A DNA stretch of 64,000 bases from Tretioscincus oriximinensis (taxonomy: Eukaryota > Chordata > Lepidosauria > Squamata > Gymnophthalmidae), in the NCBI GenBank assembly GCA_022410635.1, contig JAJVDF010000466.1:599860-663859 (forward strand). Reading direction: 5' to 3'. This document shows positions 1-11,500 of this stretch, one piece after another; the first letter of the stretch is position 1, and each line of letters begins with the position of its first letter. The notes under the pieces were generated by a model. The model was not told where the DNA came from. It did not search any database and saw only the letters and a program-made list of their open reading frames with translations. The position numbers and the translations under genes were made by a program.

Positions 1-54
1 CTTTGGGTATATTCTTTGCTGACCACAGTTTTCACTTGTTCATGTTTGATGTTA

Positions 55-101
55 TCTAGCTGGACTCTTATTTGGTAGTCTCCTGGTTTGATTCCACACT
101 T
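55..101 (+). repeat. tRNA-derived SINE fragment
   Basis: Contains GGACTCTTATTTGGTAGTC and a B-box-like TGGTTTGATTCC, the same wording as the longer SINE copy at 3005-3195. Confidence 0.6.
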
Positions 102-111
102 TGAAGCATTT

Positions 112-156
<45 letters not shown>

Positions 157-176
157 AATTAGTAGTAGTAGTAGTA
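112..176. repeat. Triplet microsatellites (ATG)n and (AGT)n
   Basis: About 14 ATG units (112-153) followed by five AGT units (161-176). Confidence 0.97.
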
Positions 177-185
177 AAAACATTT

Positions 186-259
186 CCTCAGAGAAAACAG
201 GGAGGCACCCCAAAAAAGGGTTTTCACCTCACCCAAAAGGGGTCATCTGGTCAGCCTAA
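186..259 (+). repeat. Interspersed repeat, copy 1
   Basis: Matches the reverse complement of 36369-36445 over about 75 bp (shared cores GGGAGGCACCCCAAAAA and AAAAGGGGTCATCTGGTC). Family not recognised. Confidence 0.8.
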
Positions 260-1021
260 TGGGCAACTGTATAAAAATAATATACCTGGATTATAGATTG
301 AAATTCTAAAATAAATATGTTAGGATAGATGCTGCTACAGCTGAGAATTAGTCTTACCTTAAATACAACTAAAATCTTGATCGTGTTTGGAGACTGAGAC
401 TTTCTGTGCAGGGTCACAAGGCCTGGTCTGCTGCCACTAGTGGAGCTAGGCCCTTGGGGCCTCTGGAGCAGATAAATAAGGGGAGCCCTCCTGCCAGGTT
501 TCCTTATGCTGTTTAAAACTCTTCAGCGCCATGTGACTTGGACTCTGATGTAATTACTGNNCTGCAAACCAAAAGCAGTTCTGATTAGCCATGATTATTG
601 CTTGTTGGGATTTGGTGCAGTAATTAGCGCATCANNGATCCAACTGCATAGTGCTGAAGAGCTTAAAAATGAGATATGAAAACCAAGTGGGAGGGAGGGT
701 CCAGGCTCACTGGGGAAGCTCTCGAACAGTCCAAACTTTGGGGGCCAGGATGGGGCTCTGGCGTACCCTAGAGTAGTTTTGCCCTTTCTGATGTTGCACA
801 GGAAGTTCCAAGGTAACAACCACGGAGAAGGAGTTCACATAAACATTATCTTAAATATAAACATCTTACACATCTTTCATACTTTATCACACTACTTAAA
901 ATTAACCAAAACTGCATTTTTTTNAAAAAAAGGACTAATTTTTGCCTGTTGTCTGACAGCTACCCAGAAAGCACTGTCAACTACTTTACTCTGGCAGAGG
1001 GATGAATTTCCAAAATGTTAC

Positions 1022-1159
1022 CTTCTGGAATGCAAGAAATGCCATCACTTGCTATTCTGTATCCTTCTGCACAATAACACTGCCGTGCTGTTGATGTGTC
1101 CTTGCAGTATTGTTCACAGTTTCCATTATGATATATACACTTCAGTCTGGTTTCTGGGC
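1022..1159 (-). CDS. F7: F7 exon 5: EGF-like domain 2
   Basis: The 138-bp phase 1-1 exon encodes the second EGF module with six cysteines (KCIY, GNCEQYC, QCYCAEGY, ISC). CEQYC and EGY are typical of factor VII EGF2. The acceptor is CATCCTTAG and the donor GTAACA. The next exon (connecting peptide) is not recognisable in positions 1-1000, so the gene continues beyond the left edge. Confidence 0.93.
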
Positions 1160-1242
1160 CTAAGGATGGGCACAACATGCAAATGAAACACTTTCTATGG
1201 TGCAACTGTAATATTAAATGTTAGATATATAAATGGCACATG

Positions 1243-1425
1243 GGCCCCATCCACATGGAACCTTATTCTGGGTCACATCTCGGGACAAAGCTTGGCCATC
1301 CACATGCCAGTATAGATTATGGCAGACCACATTTGGGGCCTGTCATAGTCTATACTAGCATGTGGTTGTCAGGCTCCTATTCTGAGGGACAGCACAGGAT
1401 AAGACTCCATAGATAAGGCTCCAGG
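1243..1425. mobile_element. Short inverted-repeat element, CCTTATTCTGG family
   Basis: Contains CCTTATTCTGGGTCACATCT, TTGGCCATCCACATG, a central mirror-like part and a terminal reverse copy ending ATAAGGCTCC. Diverged relative of the element at 18676-18834, between F7 exons 4 and 5. Confidence 0.65.
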
Positions 1426-2167
1426 AAAAGCCTCTGTGCAACCATGGAGGCAAGGATGACACAAGAGAAAAGGCTTTAACAAAGACATATCAGTGAATTT
1501 GATGTCAAAGATTGTGACTACCTTTGGTAAATGAGGGTGGAGTCTCTCTGACCACAAGTTGAGAGAAGAGTGTAAGCTGGGGAAAGATGTATGCTCGTGT
1601 CCCATTTATGGTCTTCTTTTACAACTGCTTGCTCCTATGTTGGAACAATCTTCTGGACTGGACGAGCCATTGGTCTTACACTGTGAGTTTCCATATCCTA
1701 CACCTCTTATTGAAGAATCAAGTTGGGAAAGGGACAAACTGCCAGTTGCTTTTCCAGAAGTAAGGTCAAAATTCAGCTAATTTTGACTGACCCACTGCTA
1801 TGATATATTATCTTATCAAAGTGCTTGGGGCGGGGGGGGGGGCACAGATCAAGCAATGTGAATAAATTCAGGGTATTGATAATTACTAGAAGTCTTGAAA
1901 ATGACTAATTTCCAGATACATTTCCTGTGTTTTCAAGAACTTCCTTAGTTACAAAGGGAAAAGGAACTTACCCAACTAGAATGGTTGTGTGTAGCAGTGA
2001 GTGATTGTTGCTCTTAACAAAATCATTTCAATGTTTGCTGTCATATGGGATCTGCTTCATATTCTCTGCTATTGTCTTAATGCCAGGGCAACCTGGATTT
2101 AGCATTCGAAGTAATAATGATAATACAGTTGAACAGACTGGTTTCTGATAATCTCTAGTCTGTTATT

Positions 2168-2340
2168 TTAAGGATAAGAACATAAGAGGAGCCCTGCTGA
2201 ATTGGGCCACACAACCTATGTAGTCCACCATTGGCCCACCAATTGCCCCTGGTCAGTTTTAAGCAGAGGAAAGCAAACCCCACACCTGTGCACATGGTAC
2301 TTCAGGAGTGCTGAATGTTACTCCATTTCGGAGGCAGGAT
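2168..2340 (-). repeat. CR1-type LINE 3' end fragment
   Basis: Carries AGAACATAAGAGGAGCCCTG and GGCCCACCAATTGC, the same 3' UTR text that follows the CR1 ORF remnant at 37750-39345. Confidence 0.7.
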
Positions 2341-2521
2341 ACACTGTCGTCTAGTCTCTTTGTATTCTGCTCTTGTTTCTTGATATACAAACCTGTGCAC
2401 TTAAATTCCTAGGCTTACAAGTCAAACGGATCTATATTTTCCAAAGTTTCTGTTAGATCTTCCCTACCCCAAATATTCAATAGAAATATAATGTGTTTTA
2501 TTAGGATGTATAATAGCTTAC

Positions 2522-2635
2522 CATTTTCACAGTTCTTCCCCTCATAGTCTTTGGGACAAATGCAAATATAGTTCTGGTATACATCATTACATGTTCCACC
2601 ATTTTGGCATGGGTTGGAATCACACTGATTAGGAT
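2522..2635 (-). CDS. F7: F7 exon 4: EGF-like domain 1
   Basis: The 114-bp phase 1-1 exon encodes a complete EGF module with six cysteines. Modification consensus sites are intact: CDSNPC for O-glucose, CQNGGTC for O-fucose, and C-x-D-x4-Y-x-C-x-C for Asp beta-hydroxylation. This domain makes main contacts with tissue factor in mammals. The acceptor is TTTTTTCACAG and the donor GTAAGC. Confidence 0.94.
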
Positions 2636-2721
2636 CTGTGAAAAAACTCACCATTAGCAAAGCCATTTACCCCCCCAAAATCGGGTGGATCTTTTAGGTG
2701 TGTATGTATAAATTCCCTTAC

Positions 2722-2746
2722 CTGTGTAGTGTTTCCAGAATTCTCT
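2722..2746 (-). CDS. F7: F7 exon 3: aromatic/hydrophobic stack
   Basis: A 25-bp exon encodes REFWKHYT and the first base of an Asp codon, flanked by TGATCAG and GTAAGG. The family has a 25-bp exon with an FW-x-x-Y core here. It joins exon 2 (ending DDTRT) and exon 4 (starting DPNQC) in frame. It is too short for ORF scans and was found from exon phase and the FW motif. Confidence 0.9.
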
Positions 2747-2860
2747 CTGATCAGGAAGGTGCACAGATACAGTGGAAAGAAGTAAAACATGCATCAGAAT
2801 TTAACAATGTAAAGGTAAAACATAATCTGCACTATAACAGCTAGAGGAAGAAGATTAATG

Positions 2861-2942
2861 TATACTGCTCAAAACAATGAAGAGAACACTTTAACATACA
2901 CTGTTATGTTAAAGTGTTCCCTTAATTGTTTTGAGCACTATA
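2861..2942. mobile_element. 82-bp palindromic mini-element (copy A)
   Basis: Arms of 38 bp starting TATACTGCTCAAAACAATGA are inverted with about three mismatches around a short centre. The outer ends are TA, suggesting TA target use. Second copy at 46322-46398. Confidence 0.8.
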
Positions 2943-3004
2943 TTTCTTTAGCATGTGTCAGCTGGATCTCAGAACAGGTCACAATAAAACTAATGCATCA
3001 CCTG

Positions 3005-3195
3005 GGGGGCAGTTTGGTGTAATGGTTAGAGTACTGGACTCTTATCTGGTAGTCTTCCAGTTTGATTCCACACACCTCCATGAAGCCAATCACAGTTCTT
3101 AGAACTCTCTCAGCCTCGCCTACTTCACAGATTGTCAGTTGTGGAGAAAGCAACAAAAGCTATGTGCTTTGGTGAAAGGTGCATTATAAATAAAC
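3005..3195 (+). repeat. tRNA-derived SINE
   Basis: Head with A-box-like TGGTGTAATGGTTAGAG and B-box-like CAGTTTGATTCC, body AACTCTCTCAGCC and GAGAAAGCAACAAAAGCTA. The A-rich 3' end contains one N. Confidence 0.85.
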
Positions 3196-3334
3196 ATTTT
3201 TTTNAAAAAAAACCTTACTAAAATCTGCATTTCCAGCTGAAACGTTGTCTTCCAGTTATTAAATCAGTATATTGCCTTGATTTTGCTATAAGGGAACAAG
3301 ATGGCCATCTTGTTCTACAATTAAAATGAACTGG

Positions 3335-3915
3335 CTAAGATGCCAACTGTCCCATATTATAAAGGACGTCCCGTATTTCAGGTCAAAATTAAGCGTCCCA
3401 TATTATGAGTCAGGTGTTCTGTATTCCTCACAGGTCGCAGGCGGCNGCCCTTGACTTCCTGTTCCGGCCCGGTTCACGTTGCTGGCTGCTGTTGAGCGGC
3501 AGAGGCGGGGCTTCAGCTGAGNGGTTAGAAAACAGCTTCATCCTACTGCGCTGTTTGCCCAAAAAACAATCATCGAAGAGCTTGATCTTTGCGCTCGAGC
3601 GTCTTCATTGTGTCCACCATCTTTGAGCAGGTAGTTTTTTCTTTCCTTTTCAGCCNCAGTTTGTTGTAGCCGAGGACGCCATAAAAGCCTTTATCAAGGC
3701 TCCTTTTCCCTTAGAGCCCTGTCTGGCCCTAAGTGTCAAATGTCCTTGTGCCTTACTATTACCTTTAGCTGTTCATTAATTAGTATTACGTTTAGCTAAA
3801 AATCCCCTTAAATTATTAATTTTGAGGGGTTTTTTTTAGTGTCCTGTATTTTTGGGAAATGTCCCTTGTTTTTAAGAGCATGTTCCTTATTTCACTTATC
3901 AAAAGGTGGCAACCC
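3335..3915. repeat. Interspersed element with degraded GGCAACCCT end
   Basis: Begins ATGCCAACTGTCCCATATTA and ends GTGGCAACCCTACT, with repeated TCCC(G/A)TATT words and a GC-richer middle. It resembles a diverged relative of the 510-bp element at 54574-55083. Confidence 0.5.
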
Positions 3916-4722
3916 TACTAAGATGTCATTAAAATTACGTGAAATNGCAGGCAGAATCTTCCTCCAGTCAAAGACTGCAGCCAAGGGTTGAAGTGTTTCT
4001 TTGGGGGACCTTTCAGTAAAGCACAGGGTGTAGCCGCAGAAGACAACCATGTGGAGCTCTTTGCAGTGGTTTAGCATTGCAACAAATGGCTCCCAGGACA
4101 CAGGGTCATGAGTATCCTAGTCTCTAGAGGGGATTATTTGGATGTACAAAAGTCCAGTTCGTCCACTGCTGGTGTGGTCCCACAGCAGCCTGAAGGTCCT
4201 ATCCGATGTGAATTTTGCATCCCATCCAGGGCTTTTAGTATAAAATATTTCTGTTCCTTATTCTCATTTTCTGATGAAAGCAAACTGGATCACTGCATTA
4301 TTTTCACTTTCTCTTTAGTTTAATTTCAATTTATTTCAGTGTTAAAATAAGAATAAAAACAGGCAACGATAAAAACATAAAGCAAAGTGCAAGACAGTGT
4401 TATTAAACAGAAAACTCCAAACATCCTGACATACCTCTGTGGAAAGATTGTTTCAAAATTTGGGAATCACTACAAAAAAAGAAGAAGTTATATTTCTAGC
4501 CTAGTGGCATACTCCTTGAATTTCATCAGACAATTAAACCTCTTGGAAAGCTTCTATTGCTGTTCGTAGTTGGTGGGATGCATGGTTTTTAAAGCTTTCA
4601 ATATCAGTAATCAAAATTTAGTTTAGGACCATAAATGAACTTGTTGCTGGGACAGATATTCAAGAACTAGAATAATGGGAAGATAACCTAGTACCTGGAT
4701 GGCAACTCAGCTGCAATATTTA

Positions 4723-4816
4723 CTGTATGTATGTATGTATGTATGTATGTATGTATGTATGTATGTATGTATGTATGTATGTATGTATGTATATGTATTC
4801 ATTCATTCATTCATTC

Positions 4817-4848
<32 letters not shown>
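4723..4848. repeat. Compound microsatellite (TGTA)n (CATT)n (CAAT)n
   Basis: Three tetranucleotide tracts abut (about 4723-4796, 4798-4821, 4820-4848). They sit at the A-rich tail end of an L2 fragment in minus orientation, a common seed for such arrays. ORFs through it are repeat artefacts. Confidence 0.97.
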
Positions 4849-4849
<1 letters not shown>

Positions 4850-4850
<1 letters not shown>

Positions 4851-5145
4851 ATTTATTTATTTGCATTTCTATACAGCCCTATTTCTGAAGGTCTCAGAAT
4901 AGTTAAAAATAAAAACATAATTATCAGTGCTTGAAAGTGGGGAAGGGAGAGGTATTCCCACACCCCGACCCCATAACCAAAGGTCAGGTTAAAGAGATGT
5001 GTCTTTAATAGTTTTCTAAATGTATACTTAGATGGTGATTGACACACCTCAAAGGGGAGACTATTGCATGGTCTGAAGGCTGCCACAGAGAAGGCCCAAT
5101 CTCGGGTTCCTGTCCCCTTTGCTACTGAAAGTGGTGCTACAAGAA
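4850..5145 (-). mobile_element. L2-type LINE 3' fragment
   Basis: The minus strand encodes CNSLPFEV then FRKLLKTHLFNLTFG, the L2 reverse transcriptase C-terminus. The 3' end reads CTGAGACCTTC-like and then an AAATAAAT tail. A second short tail of the same kind is at about 5158-5215. Confidence 0.8.
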
Positions 5146-5418
5146 ACTGACTTCTGTTTCTATTTATTTATGTTTATATTCCTCCCTATACTCAAAGGTC
5201 TCAGACTGGATCACAATAAAAAATGATAAAAACAGATTAAAATAGAAGAATCTAAGAATATGGCAGTTCTAAAAAGGCCTATTTCTAGCCACCTTCAAAG
5301 GAAAACCTGAAAGGTTACTTCTGATCCAAAGGTGCCAAGCATGACCCAAACTGGAAAATATTTTAAAAACAGAACAGCATATTGGAAGGAAGCAGTTTGA
5401 CTGCTCCGTATTGCTTAC

Positions 5419-5579
5419 AGTCCTTGTGTCGTCTTTGAAGATTTCCCTGGCTTCTTCCATTGAGCATTTCTCTTCTAGGCACTCCCGTTCTAGCGATCCT
5501 GCTTTAAGCTCTTCAAAGAAGGAATTGGCACGCCTGCTCCTCTGCAGAACATCACTTGCTTCCTCATGTGTTAAGAAAA
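5419..5579 (-). CDS. F7: F7 exon 2: propeptide and Gla domain
   Basis: The 161-bp exon is bounded by AG (5580-5581) and a GTAAGC donor (5413-5418). The propeptide keeps the gamma-carboxylase recognition residues Phe -16, Ala -10 and Leu -6 and ends in RSRR, a furin-type site. The Gla domain carries Glu at mature positions 6, 7, 14, 16, 19, 20, 25, 26 and 29 and the Cys17-Cys22 pair. Position 35, Glu in human factor VII, is Thr here. After carboxylation these residues bind calcium and membrane phospholipid. The entry phase (first codon split after base 1) and the exit phase (codon boundary) suit the family. Confidence 0.93.
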
Positions 5580-8500
5580 CTTCAAAACAAACAAAACTTG
5601 CTTTGTTTTCTTCATTCAAACAGAAAGGCTGGGAAAGCGAAAACTGTAGCTTGATTTTATTTGTATCCTTTTTTGGCAAGAGAGTTCATATCGGCAGCAA
5701 TTTATTTTTAAAAAGAATTAGAACGGTCTAAATGGAATCAATATCATCCAACCTGTCCTGATTCCTTGAGTATCTATTTCTCAGCCTTTCCCTGTTTGCT
5801 TTCCTCCAGATGAGCTATTTAAATCTTGAATTTATTTTAAATTGCCCACCGATTTCACCTTTCTGTGTTACCACAATAAGTTGACATATCCATGGAGAAC
5901 TGTATTCCCGCTCCATTGCATGTCCAAGAACTCTCATACACAGTCCTTCGGTTGACTGGTCTTACCCCTCCCCTCTTATGTCTGAGCTCCAGTTAGCATA
6001 TCTAGCCTCAAATCCCAGGCAAGTGTGCATGCCTTGCCTTAAATCTTGAGTAAATCCTACCTGTTTCCTTATGTATGCCATACCACCTTATTGTTTTCAG
6101 GGAAAAGAGGAGCCCGTTCTGATATCTGAGTATAACTACAGTCAGGAAANCCCGGGAAGACTGGGTTTTTAGCAAGTGGATTGTCAAAAGTGGTCCCTTG
6201 ATGTAATTACCACAGCTGTAGAAATATCTCATCTGGATGGGGCTCTTGACTCCCTCCGGTGGCTTCTACAAAGCTGCCATTCTGCTTTCTATGACTAAAT
6301 ACAATTTTCTGACAAATTCTCACTTTTTAAACTTGGGCTGCATCCAGAGTGCTGTTTTTGTAACATGTGTATAAAGGATTTATACTGTCATTGCTGGCCT
6401 CCCTTATGCTCAAATAAATTGCTTTTCTTTTCCATGAATTTGCCTACTTTTCCAATGAAAGCTGGCTGTAAATCCTAGCTTGTGATTGGCTGAAGTATAT
6501 TCCTGTTCCCAGGGCTGTAGGAAAAAACAGCATTTCTTCAGCCAAAGGACAGGTTAAAGAGGTGCTGGCTGGATGAATTCAGTGGAATTACCTTATTGCA
6601 AATTTGCCTGAGTTTTGCTAGGCTTCTATTCATCATTGTTCCTTTCTTCTGTGTAAATTCAATGGGAAGCAACAGCTAGTTGGGTGCCCTAAAGTTTCCA
6701 CTCTCACTGAAGCATGGCAGGCAAAGATTGCAAGACAGAGCTGGAAGTCTTGGTAGCACTGTCTAGACAACACATAGTGCAAAGATTGGAATCTATGGAA
6801 GCAGCCTAAAATAGTAAGAAAAACCATAACAGTGGCTCTTTCTAGCACTACCACTGCTAAATCTCCACAATCATGCGGCAAATCCCACATAATCATGCTA
6901 TTATAGTGTGAAAAAAACATATCTGAATGCATCCTTAAACTGTCAGACAACTACGGTATGTGAAAAGTGTAACTGTGGTCCAATTGTGAGTAAGCCTTGT
7001 AATGGTCTCTTTAAACTCCACCTTTTAAAGAAATGGTCATGTTAATCTGGATCAGTGTTTCTAGCAAGGGTTTGTGTGTCTAGTAGAACTTAGAGACATA
7101 GAGAAAAAAGTTGGTAGCATCAGGTTTTGTAGATTAAACCCATTTCATTGGATAGTGAAGCACCTAAGTATAAGACCTAGGCAAGCTCATTCTTCCAAGT
7201 TCTTCCTTCCATCCCAATAGCTTCAGTAAGGATACCCACCACTGCTGCTTACATTTAGATAATTTAATAGTAATAGTAGTAGTAATAGTAGTAATCGTAA
7301 TAATTGACTGAATATGGATTGTTCTATCTTTTCTATTAGTATGCTAAGTATAGATTATTTTTCCCCTCGCTTGAGTTTATTTTAAGCACATTTTTAAAGG
7401 AGAAAAGGCAAAATTCNAAATACAGAGCATTCTTAGTATAGAACACACCAGTGCAAAGAAAATCTTATGGGACCTGATACTGTTTTGGAATCAAGATCGT
7501 TGATTTACGTACATAACATTGAAAAAAACTCTTAGTTAATAATTAAGTTTAGCAAGCATTGGTAAGGATCGGAGTGAACCCCTTGATCAGACAAACCATT
7601 TTACATTTAGGAAGCTTCAGGGGTATGGAATTAGTCCCTAGAAATCCTCCTAAAGTTGGGAGAAGAAAGCATGGTAACATTAGATTTCATGGCAGTTTCA
7701 TCTGTCCTACCTGCAGTCTCCGAGTGTGGACAATATGTCAACGAAAGGCAGAAAAGCAGAATGTTGAAGTGACAGGAAACCATGATGAAACCCAAATGCA
7801 CGTGGTCTAATGGTATAATGTAATTTCAGGGGAAACTGTGACCAAAGTTCTGTGTCTGTTGCTTAAGTTTAGGGAGGAGCACAAATACACTGAATTCTAT
7901 ACAAGTGACACACGGAGCTGGTGGACAAACTGGTCCACTAACCACACTCAAGGCAATTGGCAATCAATAGCAAAATAAAATAAATGTATGAAGTCAAAGC
8001 TTTATTGCACTTGTGTTTTATGTCTTCACAACCTTGCTGCTATGAAAACAAGCTGTCTGCCTGAATCAAATCTGTATTCTGCATATGGTCAGAAGCTGCT
8101 TCTTGCAGGTAAAGAGTTTCCCCAGCTGAGAAGGGAAAATACATGTGTTTGCAGCTCAAAATTTGAATGCATAAGAAGCAAAACAGTTAGTGATCAAATA
8201 TATTGAAATTCCAGGCACTCAGATACTTCAAACAAGCAGCACTCAATTAGGGCAATAAATTCACCAAACAACTGTATTTTCAATAGCTGCATCATTATCT
8301 GTCCCTAAAGAGGGTGAAAAAAGGCTTAGGAAAGAAGCACAATTATCTAGATTTTGATTTTTAAAATGTGTTTAAGGATGGCTTGGGATTGTTAAGGGTT
8401 AAAGGATTAGGATGTGACCTCAAAGGATTAAGCTGTATCTTTATTAGGCACATATTAAACAAGTTATCTGCAAAGCAACATCTTTAATTTGGCCTTTTGG

Positions 8501-8950
8501 GAAGTTTGCATCTGGCCAGGCAGCTATGTACAATAAAAAGTAAGTTACAGCAGATTAAAGGTAGTAACATCCTCTAATCTATACTAAAGACATGCATTTC
8601 CACTCTATGATCTTTTAGGTTAATTATACTGGAAGTATAATGGGAACATTATGCTCGTTCCTGTATTGCAAACTGACTTTTTCCTACTGTGTGGATGCAG
8701 CCTAAGTAATCATATAGCAGAATTTATCTGCAGCTCAGGGTTAAGTGAGTTACAACCACTTGTTATAACTGCACAATGAATGTGAAAGATAAATATGCCT
8801 TGTGTGTTAGAAGCAAGTTAGCACAGAGAAGGTATCACTTCTGAAAAAATTCTGATCTACTTTTGAGAGTTTTTTTTTGCTCTTGTGATATAAAGAATCG
8901 CAAGCATTAATTTGGCACATGTGGCCCCTTTAAGTGTTATTCAAATACAT

Positions 8951-9033
8951 TCTTTTAATCCATTTTCAGTCCTGGATTAAAAACATTTTTCCCTGATTTA
9001 GTCCATTTCTTCAGGACTGAAGATGGATTAAAG
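8951..9033. mobile_element. Foldback mini-element, TTTTAATCCAT family (copy 1)
   Basis: Left arm TTTTAATCCATTTTCAGTCC and right arm inverted (GGACTGAAGATGGATTAAA), about 83 bp in all. Copies at 12371-12478 and, weaker, 18489-18608. Confidence 0.7.
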
Positions 9034-10189
9034 TTGAAACATCAGCTATGAATAATAAAGCTAAATGTAGTAATATTCAACCACATAGCAGTAATGTTTT
9101 AGGTATCCTGAATCACATGAGAAGCTCCGTGTACAATGGAATNCTTGCAGCTCTCATTTTACCAAACACAAGTAAGATTAAGAGTTTTTAAGAAGTTTTT
9201 ATACAATCTAATCATGCTTTGGTAGATAAAAAACTTTGTGTATCTGTGTAGGTGTAAACTATGTTTATTACGGACTTTGTTTTAGATTGAAGGATTTCCC
9301 TGAAAATTCACGCATAACCAACTTTTTCAGTAAATAACAAATTTGTTTGTGCCAAGTCCGTGTTTAATGTGGGACAGAATGTGGGACCATCCCTGAGTAG
9401 CAAGGCTACAATTTCTGAATGTAAATGCTCATGTGCAATCCTACAACATCCCTCTTAATGTTTGTCTTCTTCAATCTTATCAAATGATTTATTACTTCTT
9501 GCAAGAATAAAACTCTAGCCAAGAATAAACAAAAATGTCCATAACATATTTGGAATTTTCTAGGGGAATAGCACTAACTGATCTTTTCTTATCGTAATTT
9601 TTAATACTTGGCACAAACTGCATTCTTTGTGCCAATCAACACTGAGTACCAATGTTACTTTAACCTTTTTAAAACAACAACAGTAGTTTGTCTTTAAAGT
9701 ACTTTAAGATTGATGCTTTTAATGTACTTGTTTGTTTTGCTTCTACTGATGTAATATGCTCTGAGATCTTAGAATTAAGAGAAGGATAGAAATGCAAATA
9801 ACGCTGCTAAATCAGCATAATCATGAAAAATACAGGATCCAAGAATGTGTTTCTTCCTTATCAAGGATAGCAGCCACAGCTGGGTTATCCTGGAATAAGC
9901 TAAAATGAGGTTTCATCTTTATATAGTGGGGTTCTGCCAGGATTGCCATAAGTACATGTGGCAAACCTGGCATAGCCATGATATAATTGTACATTGTATG
10001 TAGATGCTGCCTGAGTTTTAGATTGGATAATCCAGGCTGGCAGCTGGAGACTAAATACCTGACCTTGGTATTGCTGAGCTAGATAGCAAGCCACAAAAAA
10101 AACCTGTGCAATCTAAGCGTCAAGCTCTGCAAAATTTATTTGTGCATGCACTAGGAAGCATAACGANAAATTTGATGTCCAGTTAAGAA

Positions 10190-10264
10190 GCTGGCAGCAC
10201 TTTGAGACTAACTTGAGAAAAAGTGGGTGGTATAAGCTTTCGTAGACATGTCTACTTCTTCAGA
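10190..10264 (-). repeat. Penelope-like element 3' tail
   Basis: On the minus strand it reads CTGAAGAAGTAGACATGTCT, ACGAAAGCTTATACCACCC, then the CTAGTCTCAAAGTGCTGCC-like end. Same tail as follows the GIY-YIG remnant at 48300-48389. Confidence 0.75.
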
Positions 10265-10719
10265 GACATTTGATCTATTTCTTGTATTTTTTCCTATCAT
10301 TCCTTCCTTTTATCATTTTAGGAAGCAGGCATTTCATCCATGTGACTTAAGAGTGTGTCTGTGTGTGTGGATCCTCTTAGTTCATTGAGGATATTCTATT
10401 TGATCCCATCAATTATAGCAAAAGGATTCCTCATTATCTATAGTTGGAGATATTCCTTTATACCAATAACCAAAGTTCTCTCACACTTCTTTGCCTTTAA
10501 TTTTTTTACTCCTACAATTTCCCATCTCCATTTCCCCATGTCCATGACTTTTAACAATATTAGCTCTTAGAGTTAGTTAACTAACTTCCAAAACATTTTA
10601 CGTTGCCTGTATTTAGTCAGTGTTACATACACTTAGCATTTACAAATAGTTCTGTTGTAGTTTAGCTTATGATTTTTTAAAAAACATGTGTCCCTTGCCT
10701 TGATCGTTTGCAAGGGGTT

Positions 10720-10860
10720 TTCCTTATAGGAGGAGGTTTTTCCTTTTTCTGGTTGAGACTGCCCAGGTTCAAATGGTGGGCCACTGTGTAAGGCAGAATA
10801 TTGGAATATATGGACTATGACCAAATTCAACAAGGTTCTTCTTATGTTCTTACATCTTTG
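10720..10860 (+). repeat. CR1-type LINE 3' end fragment
   Basis: Contains GACTGCCCAGG, GGTGGGCCACTGTGT and GTTCTTCTTATGTTCTTAC, the 3' UTR wording of the CR1 copy at 37750-39345, in plus orientation. Confidence 0.7.
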
Positions 10861-11444
10861 AAACACCACATACGGTAAAACCAAAATCAAATGGACACTC
10901 TTGTTAAGAAGACCCAGCAAAACGATTTTGATGCTTACTCCAAATTTCATACATATAACATGGATACTAGGTTTTGTCAGCGTTGTTTATAATAGCACTA
11001 GAAAATTGAAATATAGGCTGTATTAAAAGTGCAATAATACATAGACAACCAAGTGAACAAGACTCTGTCAGAGAGAAGATAGTACAAAGAGACCGGGGTC
11101 GAACCAGAAGGCCTTCTNCAATGTTCCCCCATAACTGCTCCATACGTGTATTAGTAAAAAGCATTTGTGGTATGTGCCTCGGATAGATGGGCAGCTATTC
11201 CTGTGAATTTGAAGTTCTAGTAANAGGAAAACCTGAATAACAAAAGTGAATTCTCTTCTCAATCTCCAGCAAAAACCAATGCTGTTTTATTATTACAACA
11301 AAACAGGAGATTTGTTTAGCATAGTCTCTGTGTGTAAGATGTTTTAAAAGATGCACATATTTTGTGCTGGACACTATGCTGCCTTTTGAAGAAATTTAAG
11401 TACATATAGAGGTATCTTTAGCAGCTGAAGAGTATAAATACAAA

Positions 11445-11500
11445 TCTTTACATTCATATATACACATACATATACACATACACATAAATACACAAAGATA
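11445..11500. repeat. Low-complexity TACACATA-rich tract
   Basis: Imperfect alternating CATA/TACA units. Confidence 0.8.

Larger units (their letters stand above)
1..1000. other. F7 intron or flank, no exon seen
   Basis: No serine protease or connecting-peptide exon is recognisable. The stretch holds a SINE B-box scrap (55-100), triplet microsatellites and one interspersed repeat. Two double-N gaps occur. Confidence 0.6.
1022..5579 (-). other. F7: Coagulation factor VII gene, partial (Gla to EGF2 exons)
   Basis: Four minus-strand exons with GT/AG boundaries encode, in order, a propeptide and Gla domain (5419-5579), a 25-bp hydrophobic-stack exon (2722-2746), EGF1 (2522-2635) and EGF2 (1022-1159). 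Factor VII is a secreted liver zymogen that binds tissue factor and activates factors X and IX. Exon 2 of 161 bp and exon 3 of 25 bp match the usual F7/F9/F10 gene structure. The Gla start after the RSRR cleavage site reads ANSFFEEL, closer to factor VII (ANAFLEEL) than to factor IX. EGF2 is also most like factor VII, and the neighbour is MCF2L as in mammals. The connecting region, activation site and protease exons are not seen and should lie left of position 1. The exon for the signal peptide was not found between 5580 and 14988. Factor X is the main alternative. Confidence 0.88.

Noticed and set aside
4699..4934. ORFs with YVCM repeats
   Set aside because: Translation of TGTA/CATT/CAAT microsatellites.
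1022..5579. Factor IX or factor X instead of factor VII
   Set aside because: Propeptide, Gla start and EGF2 favour factor VII. Factor X remains a weaker alternative because the protease exons are outside.
5411..5731. 106-codon plus-strand ORF
   Set aside because: Antisense shadow of the factor VII Gla exon.
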